Source: Chryseobacterium sp. FH2
GTDB lineage: Bacteria; Bacteroidota; Bacteroidia; Flavobacteriales; Weeksellaceae
Length of the DNA stretch: 64,000 nucleotides
NCBI RefSeq assembly: GCF_001045455.1
Contig: NZ_LFNE01000001.1
Coordinates: forward strand, 186,001-250,000
Direction: 5' to 3'
Shown: positions 43,687 to 53,293 of the stretch, one piece after another
Numbering within the stretch: position 1 is the first letter of the stretch
Layout: each line of letters opens with the position of its first letter
The notes under the pieces: generated by a model
What the model saw: the letters and a program-made list of their open reading frames with translations, nothing else
The model's database searches: none
Told to the model about the DNA's origin: nothing
Made by a program: the position numbers and the translations under genes

Positions 43687-44052
43687 GTGGCAAAAAGAAC
43701 AACAAATCGCCCTCAGAAGAGATTAACTTTTATAGATATTATAAAAGGGAATTTCCTGAATCGTGATGAGGTAAAAATACACTACAAGTATTTTCTCCTG
43801 TTGTTTATATTGATGATGGCGATGATTTACAGTAATCATCTCGTCAACAAAAAAATAAGGATTGTTAATGATTTAAAAGAAGAAACAGAAGAATATAAAT
43901 CAAGAAACGCTTACGCTCAAAGTAAGCTGATAAAGGTAAAAATGGAATCAGAATTGGGGAAAGAAGTTGCAAGAGATTCCTTAATGACCTTGGAAAGCCA
44001 TCCTCATAAACTGCTAATAAAACTGGACAGTACAGATGCAAAAGCAAAATGA
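43687..44052 (+). CDS. ftsL: FtsL-like cell division protein
   Basis: A 121-residue bitopic protein: basic N-terminus, one membrane helix (about 38-56, FLLLFILMMAMIYSNHLV), then a periplasmic coiled coil. Sequence is poorly conserved, but size, topology and position between rsmH and ftsI support FtsL, which recruits the septal synthase with FtsB/FtsQ. It starts at a GTG (43687) and overlaps ftsI by 17 bases. Confidence 0.75.
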   Translation: MAKRTTNRPQKRLTFIDIIKGNFLNRDEVKIHYKYFLLLFILMMAMIYSNHLVNKKIRIVNDLKEETEEYKSRNAYAQSKLIKVKMESELGKEVARDSLMTLESHPHKLLIKLDSTDAKAK

Positions 44053-46027
44053 ATACGATAACAAACGTAAAAAAACGTTAAGATGGGGCTATCTCTTCGC
44101 AGTGGTAGCTTTGTGCGTGTTTGTAATGTTTCTTGCAAGGATTGTAATCCTGCAAAATACTAATGTTCAGGAGATTAAAGATGATTACATTAACAAAAAT
44201 TATCGCGAAGCTACCTTAAAGGCTGCTCGTGGAAACCTATTCGCTTCAGACGGTTCTATTCTGGCAACAACCGTAATGCGTTATGATATCTATCTTGATT
44301 TCAAAACGATGAAAGACACCGTTTACACCAACAATATTGGTGCCCTGACAGATTCTTTAAGTAAAATGTTTGGAAAACCAAGGGGTGAATTCAGAAAGAA
44401 ATTTGACGAACAGAGAAAAAAGAAAAACCAATATTATACATTGGTAAAAGGGCTTGATTTTGACCAGTACGACAGAATCAGACAATTTCCAATCTTTAAA
44501 AGAGGCAAAAATAAAGGAGGTTTCATTGTTGACAGGAATTATAAAAGAGAGTTGGCAACCTCCGAAATTGGAGCGGGAACCATCGGTATGGATAACGGAG
44601 AATTCAGCTCAGGACTTGAAGGTGCTTTCTCAAAATATTTAAGAGGAACCGACGGGAAAAGATTAGAACAAAGAATCAATTCTTCTCAATGGAAACCAAT
44701 CGATTTCTGGAAAGTTCAGGAACCTGTCGACGGTGAAGATGTTTACACAACTTTAGATCTTAGAATTCAGGACATTGCACATTCGGCTCTCCAAAAACAG
44801 CTTATCAATTTCGAGGCAAAACACGGAACCGTCGTTGTAATGGAAGTTGAAACAGGTAAAGTTCGTGCATTGGTCAATTTAAGAAGGGATGAAGATGGAA
44901 ATTATGTTGATTCTTACAATTATGCTTTAAAAGACAATATTGAGCCGGGCTCTACTTTCAAAACCATTTCGCTTTTGGCAGCAATGGACGATGGATTCAT
45001 CGATGAAAACACGACTGTAAATGTTGGAAACGGAGTCTGGGTATACGCAAAACAAAGAATTTCAGACGGTCACGGAGGTGGAACATACGACATTAGTGAT
45101 GTTTTAGCAAAATCCAGCAACGTGGGAACGGCTAAATTGATAACAAAGTACTACGCTGATAAACCTCAAATTTTCCTTGACCATCTAAAACGCTGGAAAT
45201 TATTTGACAAAATGGATATCGAGTTGCCGGGAATCACAAAACCCAAAATCGTAACTCCTCAAAATAAAAGATGGAATGCCGCCACATTAGCTTCAATTGC
45301 TTACGGATATTCATCAAATATCAACTTATTACAATTAGCAACTTTCTACAACGGAGTTGCTAATGGTGGCAAAATGCTAAAGCCCCTTTTCATCGATAAA
45401 ATAATGAAAGACGGTAAGGTAATGTACAATGCGAAACCTGAAGTAATGGTCAATAAAATGGCTTCTGAAAAAGCAATTAAAATGATGACCAATGCTTTAA
45501 CAAAAGCTGTTGAAAAAGGTACAGGACGAAGCATTTTTACCCCGAATTTAAAAATGGCAGGAAAAACAGGTACTGCAAGATTTGAATATTGGTTACCCGG
45601 CCCCATGAAGTACCGTGCATCATTCGCAGGGTTCTATCCTGCTGATAATCCGAAATATACGTGCTATGTAATGATTAGTGAGCCCAACACGGCAAAAGGA
45701 TTTTACGGAGGTACAGTTTCGGCACCGGTTTTTAAAGAAATTGCAGGAAAAACGTTCTTAAAAACACCTCAAAATATTGAAAAAGAAATGCTTGTTGACA
45801 AAAAGGTAAACCTTAATAAAATGGTCGAGCCGAATGTGAAAATAGCAGTTAATGATAAGCAAATGCCAAGCGTGGTCGGATTAATTGGTAAAAACGTAAT
45901 CCCCCAATTGGAAAATTTAGGTTATCGTGTTGATTTCAAAGGAGTAGGAAGAATCAAAGAACAATTCCCATTGGAAGGTACAACAATTAGTAAAAATCAG
46001 AGAATTTATTTATCTCTGCAAAATTAG
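44036..46027 (+). CDS. ftsI: Septal penicillin-binding protein (class B, PASTA)
   Basis: A 663-residue transpeptidase that cross-links septal peptidoglycan. One N-terminal membrane helix (about 17-38) precedes the PBP dimerisation domain. Transpeptidase motifs: SxxK as STFK in IEPGSTFKTISLLA, SxN as SSN in AKSSNVGTAKL, and KTG in MAGKTGTARF. A C-terminal PASTA domain (MPSVVGLIGKNVIPQLENLG) is typical of Bacteroidota FtsI. It overlaps ftsL by 17 bases and is followed by murE after 19 bases. Confidence 0.95.
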   Translation: MQKQNEYDNKRKKTLRWGYLFAVVALCVFVMFLARIVILQNTNVQEIKDDYINKNYREATLKAARGNLFASDGSILATTVMRYDIYLDFKTMKDTVYTNNIGALTDSLSKMFGKPRGEFRKKFDEQRKKKNQYYTLVKGLDFDQYDRIRQFPIFKRGKNKGGFIVDRNYKRELATSEIGAGTIGMDNGEFSSGLEGAFSKYLRGTDGKRLEQRINSSQWKPIDFWKVQEPVDGEDVYTTLDLRIQDIAHSALQKQLINFEAKHGTVVVMEVETGKVRALVNLRRDEDGNYVDSYNYALKDNIEPGSTFKTISLLAAMDDGFIDENTTVNVGNGVWVYAKQRISDGHGGGTYDISDVLAKSSNVGTAKLITKYYADKPQIFLDHLKRWKLFDKMDIELPGITKPKIVTPQNKRWNAATLASIAYGYSSNINLLQLATFYNGVANGGKMLKPLFIDKIMKDGKVMYNAKPEVMVNKMASEKAIKMMTNALTKAVEKGTGRSIFTPNLKMAGKTGTARFEYWLPGPMKYRASFAGFYPADNPKYTCYVMISEPNTAKGFYGGTVSAPVFKEIAGKTFLKTPQNIEKEMLVDKKVNLNKMVEPNVKIAVNDKQMPSVVGLIGKNVIPQLENLGYRVDFKGVGRIKEQFPLEGTTISKNQRIYLSLQN

Positions 46028-46046
46028 AATATAAAGCATCAAAGAA

Positions 46047-47507
46047 ATGCAATTAATTGAATTATTAAAAAGAATTCCAGTTTTAGAGATTCACGGTGAT
46101 GATACTTGTGAAATTTCCGAATTGGTTTTCGACAGCAGAAAGGTTACTGAAAACTCTTTGTATATTGCAATGAGAGGAACGGTTGTGGATGGGCATTCAT
46201 TTATTGTATCTTCGGTGGAAAAAGGTGCCAAAGCAATTGTTTGTGAAGAATTTCCTGAAAATTTAGATGAAAACATTACATATATTAAAGTAAAAGATTC
46301 GTCTAAAGCTTTAGGCCAATTGGCTTCAAACTTCTATGGAAACCCTTCTGAAAAATTAAAACTAATTGGCGTAACCGGAACAAACGGAAAGACATCTGTT
46401 TCTACACTTCTTTTTGACGTTTTCAAAAACTTAGGTTATGATTCGGCCTTACTTTCAACGGTAGAAATCAGAATTGGGGATCAAATAATTCCGGCGACCC
46501 ATACAACTCCGGATGTTATCACGATTAATAAAATTTTAGCCCAGGCTATTGAGGAAGGCTGCGAATTTGCTTTCATGGAGGTAAGTTCTCACGGAATTGC
46601 TCAGAATAGGATTGAGGGACTTCATTTTAAAATAGCAGGCTTCACCAATCTTACTCACGACCATTTAGATTATCATAAAACTTTCGATGAGTATTTAAAA
46701 ACAAAGAAGAGATTTTTTGATGAGCTTCAGGATACAGCCGTTGCCATCACAAATATTGATGATAAAAACGGGAATGTCATGCTTCAAAATACAAAGGCTA
46801 AGAAAAAATCTTATGCTCTGAAGGCCATGGCAGATTTTCACGGGAAATTACTGGAAGTCGATTTCAACGGAATGTTATTAAATTTCAACGGAAAAGAATT
46901 CTGGACGACTTTAACAGGAAAATTCAATGTTTATAATTTATTGTTGGTTTTCGGAATTGCTTCCGAACTTGGCTTTGAGCAGGATGAAATTTTACAGGCT
47001 ATCAGCAGATTAAAAAGAGTTTCAGGTAGGTTTGAAACATTCAAATCAGATGGCGGAATTTTCTTTATCGTAGATTATGCACATACTCCGGATGCTTTAG
47101 AAAACATTTTAGACAGCATCAATGATATCAGAACTAAAAACGAAAGATTAATCACAGTTTTCGGTTGCGGAGGCGACAGGGATCATTCAAAAAGACCTGA
47201 AATGGGAAATATTGCCACGAAAAAATCTACATTGGCCATTATTACCTCAGACAATCCGAGAACAGAGGATCCGGCAGCTATTATAAAAGAAATTGAAGCA
47301 GGCGTTGAACCTCAGAACTTTAGCAAATACACTTCAATTCCGGATAGAAAAGAAGCCATAAAAATGGCCATAAAATTTGCAGAACCTAAAGATATTGTTC
47401 TCGTAGCCGGAAAAGGACATGAAGCATATCAAGAGATTAATGGTGTGAAGCATCATTTTGATGACAAAGAAGTAATTAATGAGCTTTGGAAATTAATGAG
47501 TAAGTAA
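46047..47507 (+). CDS. murE: UDP-MurNAc-L-Ala-D-Glu:meso-diaminopimelate ligase
   Basis: Adds the third stem-peptide residue to the peptidoglycan precursor. The 486-residue ligase has ATP loop GVTGTNGKTSVSTLLFD, TTPDVITI, LTHDHLDYH and the DNPR motif in ITSDNPRTEDP, which indicates meso-diaminopimelate as substrate rather than lysine. Usual length. It is followed by mraY 33 bases later in the same operon. Confidence 0.96.
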   Translation: MQLIELLKRIPVLEIHGDDTCEISELVFDSRKVTENSLYIAMRGTVVDGHSFIVSSVEKGAKAIVCEEFPENLDENITYIKVKDSSKALGQLASNFYGNPSEKLKLIGVTGTNGKTSVSTLLFDVFKNLGYDSALLSTVEIRIGDQIIPATHTTPDVITINKILAQAIEEGCEFAFMEVSSHGIAQNRIEGLHFKIAGFTNLTHDHLDYHKTFDEYLKTKKRFFDELQDTAVAITNIDDKNGNVMLQNTKAKKKSYALKAMADFHGKLLEVDFNGMLLNFNGKEFWTTLTGKFNVYNLLLVFGIASELGFEQDEILQAISRLKRVSGRFETFKSDGGIFFIVDYAHTPDALENILDSINDIRTKNERLITVFGCGGDRDHSKRPEMGNIATKKSTLAIITSDNPRTEDPAAIIKEIEAGVEPQNFSKYTSIPDRKEAIKMAIKFAEPKDIVLVAGKGHEAYQEINGVKHHFDDKEVINELWKLMSK

Positions 47508-47540
47508 AATTGATTTAAACAGATCTTTAACCCAGAAAAA

Positions 47541-48782
47541 ATGCTATACTACTTATACGAATATTTAACCAGCCAAGGAATCCATGTTCCCGGATTAGGA
47601 TTGTTAAAATACATTTCTTTCCGCGCAGGAATGGCTGTTTTACTTTCTCTGATCATCGCTCTTGTTTACGGAAAAAGAGTCATCAACTATCTTAGAGCCA
47701 AACAAATGGGTGAGCTTGTCCGTGACCTTGGTCTGGACGGACAAAAGCAAAAGGAAGGCACCCCTACAATGGGCGGTCTTATTATTATTTTGGCCACATT
47801 GATACCCGTTTTGCTATTTACAAGAATTACAAATATTTATATTGTCCTTCTGCTGGTTTCGATGCTTTGGATGGGTGCTATTGGTTTTCTGGATGATTAT
47901 TTAAAGAAAATAAAGAAAAATAAGGACGGTTTAAGCGGAAAATTCAAGATTGTAGGACAAGTTGGGTTAGGACTAATTATCGGAATCACAATGTATTTCC
48001 ATCCGGATATTACCGTTAAAAGAAAATACGCAGATGCAAAAGTAGTCAACAGAAACAATGTAGAGCAAAACTTTATGCCTACGGAAAAAATCACAGTTTC
48101 TACCGTTCCGTTTGCTAAAAATAATGAATTTGATTATAGCGGAATGCTTTTTTGGATGAATGATAAAGATGCCCACGAATGGGCATGGATTGTCTTCATA
48201 CCAATTGTAATTTTCATTGTGACAGCTGTTTCCAACGGAGCCAATATCACAGATGGAATTGATGGTCTTGCCGCGGGAACAAGTGTAGTTATATTACTTA
48301 CTCTTGCCTTGTTCGCATACCTTTCGGGGAACATCATTTTTGCAGATTACCTCAATATAATGTTCCTCCCGAATATGGGCGAAACAACCATTTTTGCCGT
48401 CGCAATGGTAGGTGCAGTTATCGGATTTTTCTGGTATAATACTTATCCTGCACAGGTTTTCATGGGAGATACAGGAAGTTTGATGTTAGGAGGAGTAATT
48501 GCTGTTTTGGCTGTTATTTTAAGAAAAGAATTATTGATTCCTGTATTATGCGGAATCTTCTTAATCGAAAATGTATCTGTAATGCTTCAGGTAGTTGTTT
48601 TCAAATACAGAAAAAGAAAATATGGGCTGGAATATGCTCAAAATAATAGATTATTTAGAATGTCACCTTTACACCATCATTATCAGAAAGGCGGTTTTCA
48701 TGAAAGTAAAATCGTTAACAGAATGATAATTATAGGAGTTATGTTGGCAATTGTATGTCTTATTACATTAAAAATGAGATAA
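47541..48782 (+). CDS. mraY: Phospho-N-acetylmuramoyl-pentapeptide transferase
   Basis: A 413-residue integral membrane enzyme that makes lipid I on the inner leaflet from UDP-MurNAc-pentapeptide and undecaprenyl phosphate. About ten helices. Motifs: [20 protein letters not shown] (catalytic DD region), [14 protein letters not shown], and [12 protein letters not shown] with HHHYQKGG near the end. It is longer than E. coli MraY (360) because of a soluble insert at about 150-220, a usual trait in Bacteroidota. Confidence 0.96.
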   Translation: MLYYLYEYLTSQGIHVPGLGLLKYISFRAGMAVLLSLIIALVYGKRVINYLRAKQMGELVRDLGLDGQKQKEGTPTMGGLIIILATLIPVLLFTRITNIYIVLLLVSMLWMGAIGFLDDYLKKIKKNKDGLSGKFKIVGQVGLGLIIGITMYFHPDITVKRKYADAKVVNRNNVEQNFMPTEKITVSTVPFAKNNEFDYSGMLFWMNDKDAHEWAWIVFIPIVIFIVTAVSNGANITDGIDGLAAGTSVVILLTLALFAYLSGNIIFADYLNIMFLPNMGETTIFAVAMVGAVIGFFWYNTYPAQVFMGDTGSLMLGGVIAVLAVILRKELLIPVLCGIFLIENVSVMLQVVVFKYRKRKYGLEYAQNNRLFRMSPLHHHYQKGGFHESKIVNRMIIIGVMLAIVCLITLKMR

Positions 48783-48867
48783 AAACTTTGTAAAAAGTAA
48801 AATGTATTGACGTATTAATGATTTTAAAACCCATAAATACAAAAGTACATAAATACGAAAAAATAGT

Positions 48868-50202
48868 ATGAAAATAGTTGTTTTAGGAGGAGGTGAAAGT
48901 GGTTGCGGAGCTGCTTATTTGGCTAAAAAACAAGGTATGGAAGTTTTTCTTTCAGACAAAGGAGCCATTAAGGATAACTATAAGCAATTCCTTACTGAAA
49001 ATGAAATTGATTTTGAAGAAGGAAACCATGATCAAGAAAGGATTTTAAATGCAGACTGGGTTGTAAAAAGCCCCGGAATTCCGAAAAAGGCAGATATCAT
49101 TTATAAAATTCAAGAGAGAGGAATCAGACTTTCTTCCGAGATTGAATTTGCTTCGGAATTTACCAATGCAAAAATCATTGCCATCACAGGAAGTAATGGA
49201 AAAACAACAACCACTTCTCTTATCTATTACATCCTGAAAAATGACGGATTGAATGTAGGATTAGGCGGAAATATCGGATATAGTTTTGCGAAGCAGGTTG
49301 CCGATGAAAATCATGAATATTATGTTCTGGAGGTAAGCTCCTTTCAGTTGGATGATATTCAAAACTTTAGACCGTATATTTCTTTATTGTTGAATCTATC
49401 CCAGGATCATTTGGATCAGTACAATTACAACTATGAAGAATATGCAATGGCAAAATTCAGAATAGCTGAAAATCAAGAGAATGATAATTTTTTCATCTAT
49501 AACAAAGATGATGAAATGAGTAAAAATATTCTTGAAAAGTTTGAAATAAAAGCGAAAATGATTCCTTTTTCAACAAAAGAAAAATTATCTGAAGGAGGTT
49601 TTATTGACGAAGATAAAATTGTGGTAAAAATGAAAGATAATTTTTCAATGAAAATTGAAGAATTGTCACTTCTTGGAAATCACAATGTGGCTAACAGCCT
49701 AGCCGCTTCAATTGCAGGTAAAATACTGGAAATCAACAATGAAAGTATTAGAAATTCATTAATGACTTTTCAGGCAGTTGAGCACAGATTGGAGTTTGTA
49801 GCTGAAGATGAAGGAGTAAAATACATCAATGACAGCAAAGCAACTAATGTAAACGCAACGTATTACGCGTTAGAAAGTATGAAAACCCCGACGGTTTGGA
49901 TTGTCGGAGGGCTAGATAAAGGAAATGATTACACAGAAATTGAAAATTTAGTCAAAAGAAAAGTAAAAGCAATCGTCTGCCTAGGTATTGATAATCAAAA
50001 AATTATAGACTTTTTTAAAGACAAAAAAGAATTTATTTATGATACATCAAGTATGGAAGAAGCAGTGAAGATTTCAAAATCTTTAGCAAAGAAAGGAGAT
50101 ACGGTTTTACTGTCACCATGTTGTGCAAGTTTTGATTTATTCAAAAGCTATGAAGACAGAGGCCGTCAGTTTAAAGAGCAAGTATTAAAAGTACATAGCT
50201 AA
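48868..50202 (+). CDS. murD: UDP-N-acetylmuramoyl-L-alanine:D-glutamate ligase
   Basis: Adds D-glutamate to UDP-MurNAc-L-Ala. The 444-residue Mur ligase has the N-terminal Rossmann domain (IVVLGGGESGCGAAYLA), ATP loop ITGSNGKTTTTSLI, LNLSQDHLDQY and C-terminal NDSKATNVNATYYAL plus SPCCASFDLFKSYEDRG. The gap to mraY (48783-48867) is AT-rich with short TACATAAATAC repeats and no clear promoter box, so read-through is expected. Confidence 0.96.
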   Translation: MKIVVLGGGESGCGAAYLAKKQGMEVFLSDKGAIKDNYKQFLTENEIDFEEGNHDQERILNADWVVKSPGIPKKADIIYKIQERGIRLSSEIEFASEFTNAKIIAITGSNGKTTTTSLIYYILKNDGLNVGLGGNIGYSFAKQVADENHEYYVLEVSSFQLDDIQNFRPYISLLLNLSQDHLDQYNYNYEEYAMAKFRIAENQENDNFFIYNKDDEMSKNILEKFEIKAKMIPFSTKEKLSEGGFIDEDKIVVKMKDNFSMKIEELSLLGNHNVANSLAASIAGKILEINNESIRNSLMTFQAVEHRLEFVAEDEGVKYINDSKATNVNATYYALESMKTPTVWIVGGLDKGNDYTEIENLVKRKVKAIVCLGIDNQKIIDFFKDKKEFIYDTSSMEEAVKISKSLAKKGDTVLLSPCCASFDLFKSYEDRGRQFKEQVLKVHS

Positions 50203-50227
50203 TAGCCAACAGCTAAAAGCAACAACT

Positions 50228-51466
50228 ATGAACGAACAAGACACAGAAAACAGATTTGAATTTCTAAAGGGTGATAAAGTACTTTGGATGGTCATTCTTG
50301 TGATCTCCATTTTTTCTATTTTCCCTGTATATTCTGCGAGTTCGAACTTAGAATATATCGTAAATAACGGAACCACAACAGGCCATGTTATCAAGCATAT
50401 GTTTTTTGTAGTCTTAGGGTTGGGAATTATGAGAGTGGTAGGAATGGTAAAGTATGAATATATCGGAAAACTCAGCAGCATCCTACTTGGTTTAATGGTG
50501 ATTTTACTGATTGTCACCATGTTTACAGGTCAAACAATTGACGGGGCAAGTGCTTCCAGATGGTTGAAAATTCCCGGAACACCTATTTCGTTCCAGCCGT
50601 CTTCGTTTGCATTTTTAATGTTGATTATCTATCTGTGCAGATATTTGACCAAGAAAATCACCAGAGAAAGGCTTCCGATTGAGAACATTATGTACATTTT
50701 CGGACCTATTTTATTGGTTTTTGTATTGGTTGCAAAAGATAACGGTTCTACGGCATTAATGATTTTAATGGTTTCTGTTATTGTTCTGATAATTGGCCAG
50801 CTGCACTGGAAATATATTGCAGGATTTATTTCAGCATCATTTATTGCCATTGTTTTGTTTTTATTAGTTGCTTTAAATACAAGTTTAATCGGCGGAAACC
50901 GTGTTCATACATGGATGAGCCGTATTGAAACATTTACATCAAGCAAAGCAAAAACATCCGACGTGGATGACGAAAGCGTAAAAGCCAAAAACTATCAGGT
51001 AATGCAGGCAAAAGCAGCCATCGTTCATGGGGGAATTACCGGAATGGGGCCAGGAAAAAGCGCCTTAAAACAAATGCTTCCTCAGTCTGCCTCCGATTTT
51101 ATTTTTGCAGTAATTGTTGAAGAATATGGAGTAATTGGAGCTGCTTTTTTAATATGTTTATATTTAATTATGATAATTCGTATCGTGATGATAGCCAGCA
51201 AAATGCCTGCCTTTTTTGGGTCACTGCTTGTGCTCTGTCTCGGGGTGATGATTTTCATACAATTATCTGTGAACATCGCCGTTGCGGTTAATTTAATCCC
51301 GGTTACAGGCCAGCCTCTGCCATTAATAAGCTATGGAGGAACATCCATGTTGGTAACCTATTTGCAATTAGGAATTATCTTAAATATAAGCTCTAGAATT
51401 CAGATTTATGATGAAGAAGGAATGGGCAAAAAACAAACAGTAGCAGAAATAAATGATATTGCCTAA
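50228..51466 (+). CDS. ftsW: Septal peptidoglycan glycosyltransferase FtsW
   Basis: A 412-residue SEDS-family polymerase with about ten helices that makes septal glycan strands with FtsI. Motifs: DGASASRWLKIPG, KDNGSTALMIL, a charged periplasmic loop, GGITGMGPGKSALKQMLPQSASDFIFAVIVEEYG, given here only by its parts, and PLPLISYGGTSML near the C-terminus. It sits between murD and murG as usual. Confidence 0.95.
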   Translation: MNEQDTENRFEFLKGDKVLWMVILVISIFSIFPVYSASSNLEYIVNNGTTTGHVIKHMFFVVLGLGIMRVVGMVKYEYIGKLSSILLGLMVILLIVTMFTGQTIDGASASRWLKIPGTPISFQPSSFAFLMLIIYLCRYLTKKITRERLPIENIMYIFGPILLVFVLVAKDNGSTALMILMVSVIVLIIGQLHWKYIAGFISASFIAIVLFLLVALNTSLIGGNRVHTWMSRIETFTSSKAKTSDVDDESVKAKNYQVMQAKAAIVHGGITGMGPGKSALKQMLPQSASDFIFAVIVEEYGVIGAAFLICLYLIMIIRIVMIASKMPAFFGSLLVLCLGVMIFIQLSVNIAVAVNLIPVTGQPLPLISYGGTSMLVTYLQLGIILNISSRIQIYDEEGMGKKQTVAEINDIA

Positions 51467-51468
51467 GG

Positions 51469-51500
51469 CATTGCGAAGAGCAGAGCAATGAAGCAATCTC
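51469..51500. repeat. Short GCAATG-type interspersed repeat between ftsW and murG
   Basis: GCATTGCGAAGAGCAGAGC then AATGAAGCAATC. CATTGC and GCAATG can pair. I recall similar GATTGCTTC/GCAATG elements as scattered intergenic repeats in related genomes; in this window only this copy is clear. Confidence 0.4.
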
Positions 51501-51525
51501 ATTTTTAAAGAAAATAGATTTTAAA

Positions 51526-52626
51526 ATGAACAAAAAATTAAAAATACTATTATCCGGCGGAGGGACAGGAGGTCATATCTTCCCGGCCATCGCTATTGCA
51601 GATGAAATCAAGAATAGATTTCCTGATGCAGAGTTTTTGTTCATTGGAGCCAACGGAAAAATGGAAATGGAAAAAGTTCCGCAGGCAGGTTATAAAATTG
51701 AGGGAATTGATATTGCCGGAATCGACAGAGGAAATATGTTGTCGAATTTAGGATTGCCTTTTAAAATTTTAAAAAGCTTATCTAAATCTAAAAAAATTAT
51801 CAGAAATTTTGCTCCTGATTTCGCAGTGGGAACAGGCGGTTTTGCAAGCGGGCCTGCTTTGTACGAAGCAAGTAAACTGGGAATTCCGATTTTTATTCAG
51901 GAACAGAACGCTCATGCAGGTGTAACGAATAAAATTTTAAGTAAAAAAGCGAAGGCGGTATTTACAGCTTATCCAAAAGTAGACGGTTTTCCAAGTGAGA
52001 AAATAAAATTTCTGGGTAATCCGATTCGTTCAACTATTATTTCAGGAATATTGGAAACGGCTCAGGCAAAAGAAAAAATGGGGATGAATAGAGACAAACT
52101 GACAATTCTTTCGGTAGGAGGTTCTTTAGGTTCCAGAACATTGAATAATGCTTGGAAAACTCATTTAAATGAAATTGTAAATAAAGATTATCAGCTTATC
52201 TGGCAAACCGGAAAGCTTGATTATAAAGATATTGTTGAAGAAACAAAAGAAATCGATAGCAGAAATATCCAACTCAAGGAATTTATCAGCGATATGGAAA
52301 CAGCTTACTCTGCAGCAGATGTGATCGTTTCGAGAGCGGGTGCAATTGCCATTTCAGAGCTGGCAGTAGCTCAAAAACCTGTTTTGCTGGTTCCTTTCCC
52401 GTTTGCAGCGGAAGACCATCAAACCAAAAATGCCATGAATCTGGTTGAAAAAAACGCCGCCAGAATGGTAAAAGACTCTGAAATGCAGGAAAATTTCTGG
52501 AACACATTATCAGGAATCTGCGAAAGTGAAAATATAAGAAAGGAAATGTCTGAAAATCTGAAATATTTTGCCAAACCAAATGCCACAAAAGAGATTGTGG
52601 ACGAGATTTTTAAAATAATTAAATAA
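51526..52626 (+). CDS. murG: UDP-GlcNAc:lipid I N-acetylglucosaminyltransferase
   Basis: Makes lipid II from lipid I at the inner membrane. The 366-residue GT-B enzyme has LSGGGTGGHIFPAIAIA, GTGGFASGPALYEASKLG, IQEQNAHAGVTNK and VGGSLGSRTLN, and in the C-terminal half SRAGAIAISELAVAQKP with the usual PFPFAAEDHQTKNA. Followed after one base by an inserted membrane protein gene. Confidence 0.96.
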   Translation: MNKKLKILLSGGGTGGHIFPAIAIADEIKNRFPDAEFLFIGANGKMEMEKVPQAGYKIEGIDIAGIDRGNMLSNLGLPFKILKSLSKSKKIIRNFAPDFAVGTGGFASGPALYEASKLGIPIFIQEQNAHAGVTNKILSKKAKAVFTAYPKVDGFPSEKIKFLGNPIRSTIISGILETAQAKEKMGMNRDKLTILSVGGSLGSRTLNNAWKTHLNEIVNKDYQLIWQTGKLDYKDIVEETKEIDSRNIQLKEFISDMETAYSAADVIVSRAGAIAISELAVAQKPVLLVPFPFAAEDHQTKNAMNLVEKNAARMVKDSEMQENFWNTLSGICESENIRKEMSENLKYFAKPNATKEIVDEIFKIIK

Positions 52627-52627
52627 A

Positions 52628-53278
52628 ATGACAGACGGACTATCAACATATAAAAAATTCATTTACAAAGATGATGCTCTTGACTTAATTAAAGTTCTTG
52701 AAAACCATCACATTGTTTACGAATTGAAAGATAATTCGTCCAGATTAGGTTCTAGTTTTGGTGGAGACATTAACACCAATGAGTTTGAATTAAAAATTCA
52801 GAAAGAAGACTTTGAAAAGGTTGAAAATCTTGAAGAAGAACTTGTAAAAAATGATATCGAAAATGTTTCGAAAGATTATTATCTTTTTGATTTTTCTGAT
52901 GAAGAACTCATTGAAATTGTCATGAAAAAAGAAGAGTGGAACAAATTTGATTTTTTACTTGCTCAAAAAATTTTAAAAGAAAGAGGGAAAGAAATACCTC
53001 CCAGTCTTTTAAATGTTATAAAAAAACAGAGAATTAAAGATTTATCTTCACAAGAAGAAAGCCCGAAGTGGCTCATTTATATAGGCTATTTTCTTGCTTT
53101 TGTCGGAGGTTATTTAGGAATCATTATAGGAATCTATTTAACAACTTATCAAAAAGTTTTACCAAACGGTGAAAAGATATATGCATACTCCGACGAAGAC
53201 AGGAAAAGAGGAAAAACTATTTTATACTGTTCAATCATCAGCAGCATTTTTTGGACTGTATTAAGATTTTTCAGATAG
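52628..53278 (+). CDS. Hypothetical membrane protein inserted in the dcw cluster
   Basis: A 216-residue protein with a soluble acidic N-terminal part (about 1-145) whose start (YKDDALDLIKVLENHHIVY) resembles small putative signal-transducing (DUF2007-like) domains. Two membrane helices lie near 148-170 (WLIYIGYFLAFVGGYLGIII) and 197-214. The ATG follows the murG stop by one base and murC begins 15 bases after its end, so it is surely transcribed with the cluster. It is not among the usual dcw genes; role unknown. Confidence 0.75.
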   Translation: MTDGLSTYKKFIYKDDALDLIKVLENHHIVYELKDNSSRLGSSFGGDINTNEFELKIQKEDFEKVENLEEELVKNDIENVSKDYYLFDFSDEELIEIVMKKEEWNKFDFLLAQKILKERGKEIPPSLLNVIKKQRIKDLSSQEESPKWLIYIGYFLAFVGGYLGIIIGIYLTTYQKVLPNGEKIYAYSDEDRKRGKTILYCSIISSIFWTVLRFFR

Positions 53279-53293
53279 AAAAAAAAGAAAAGA

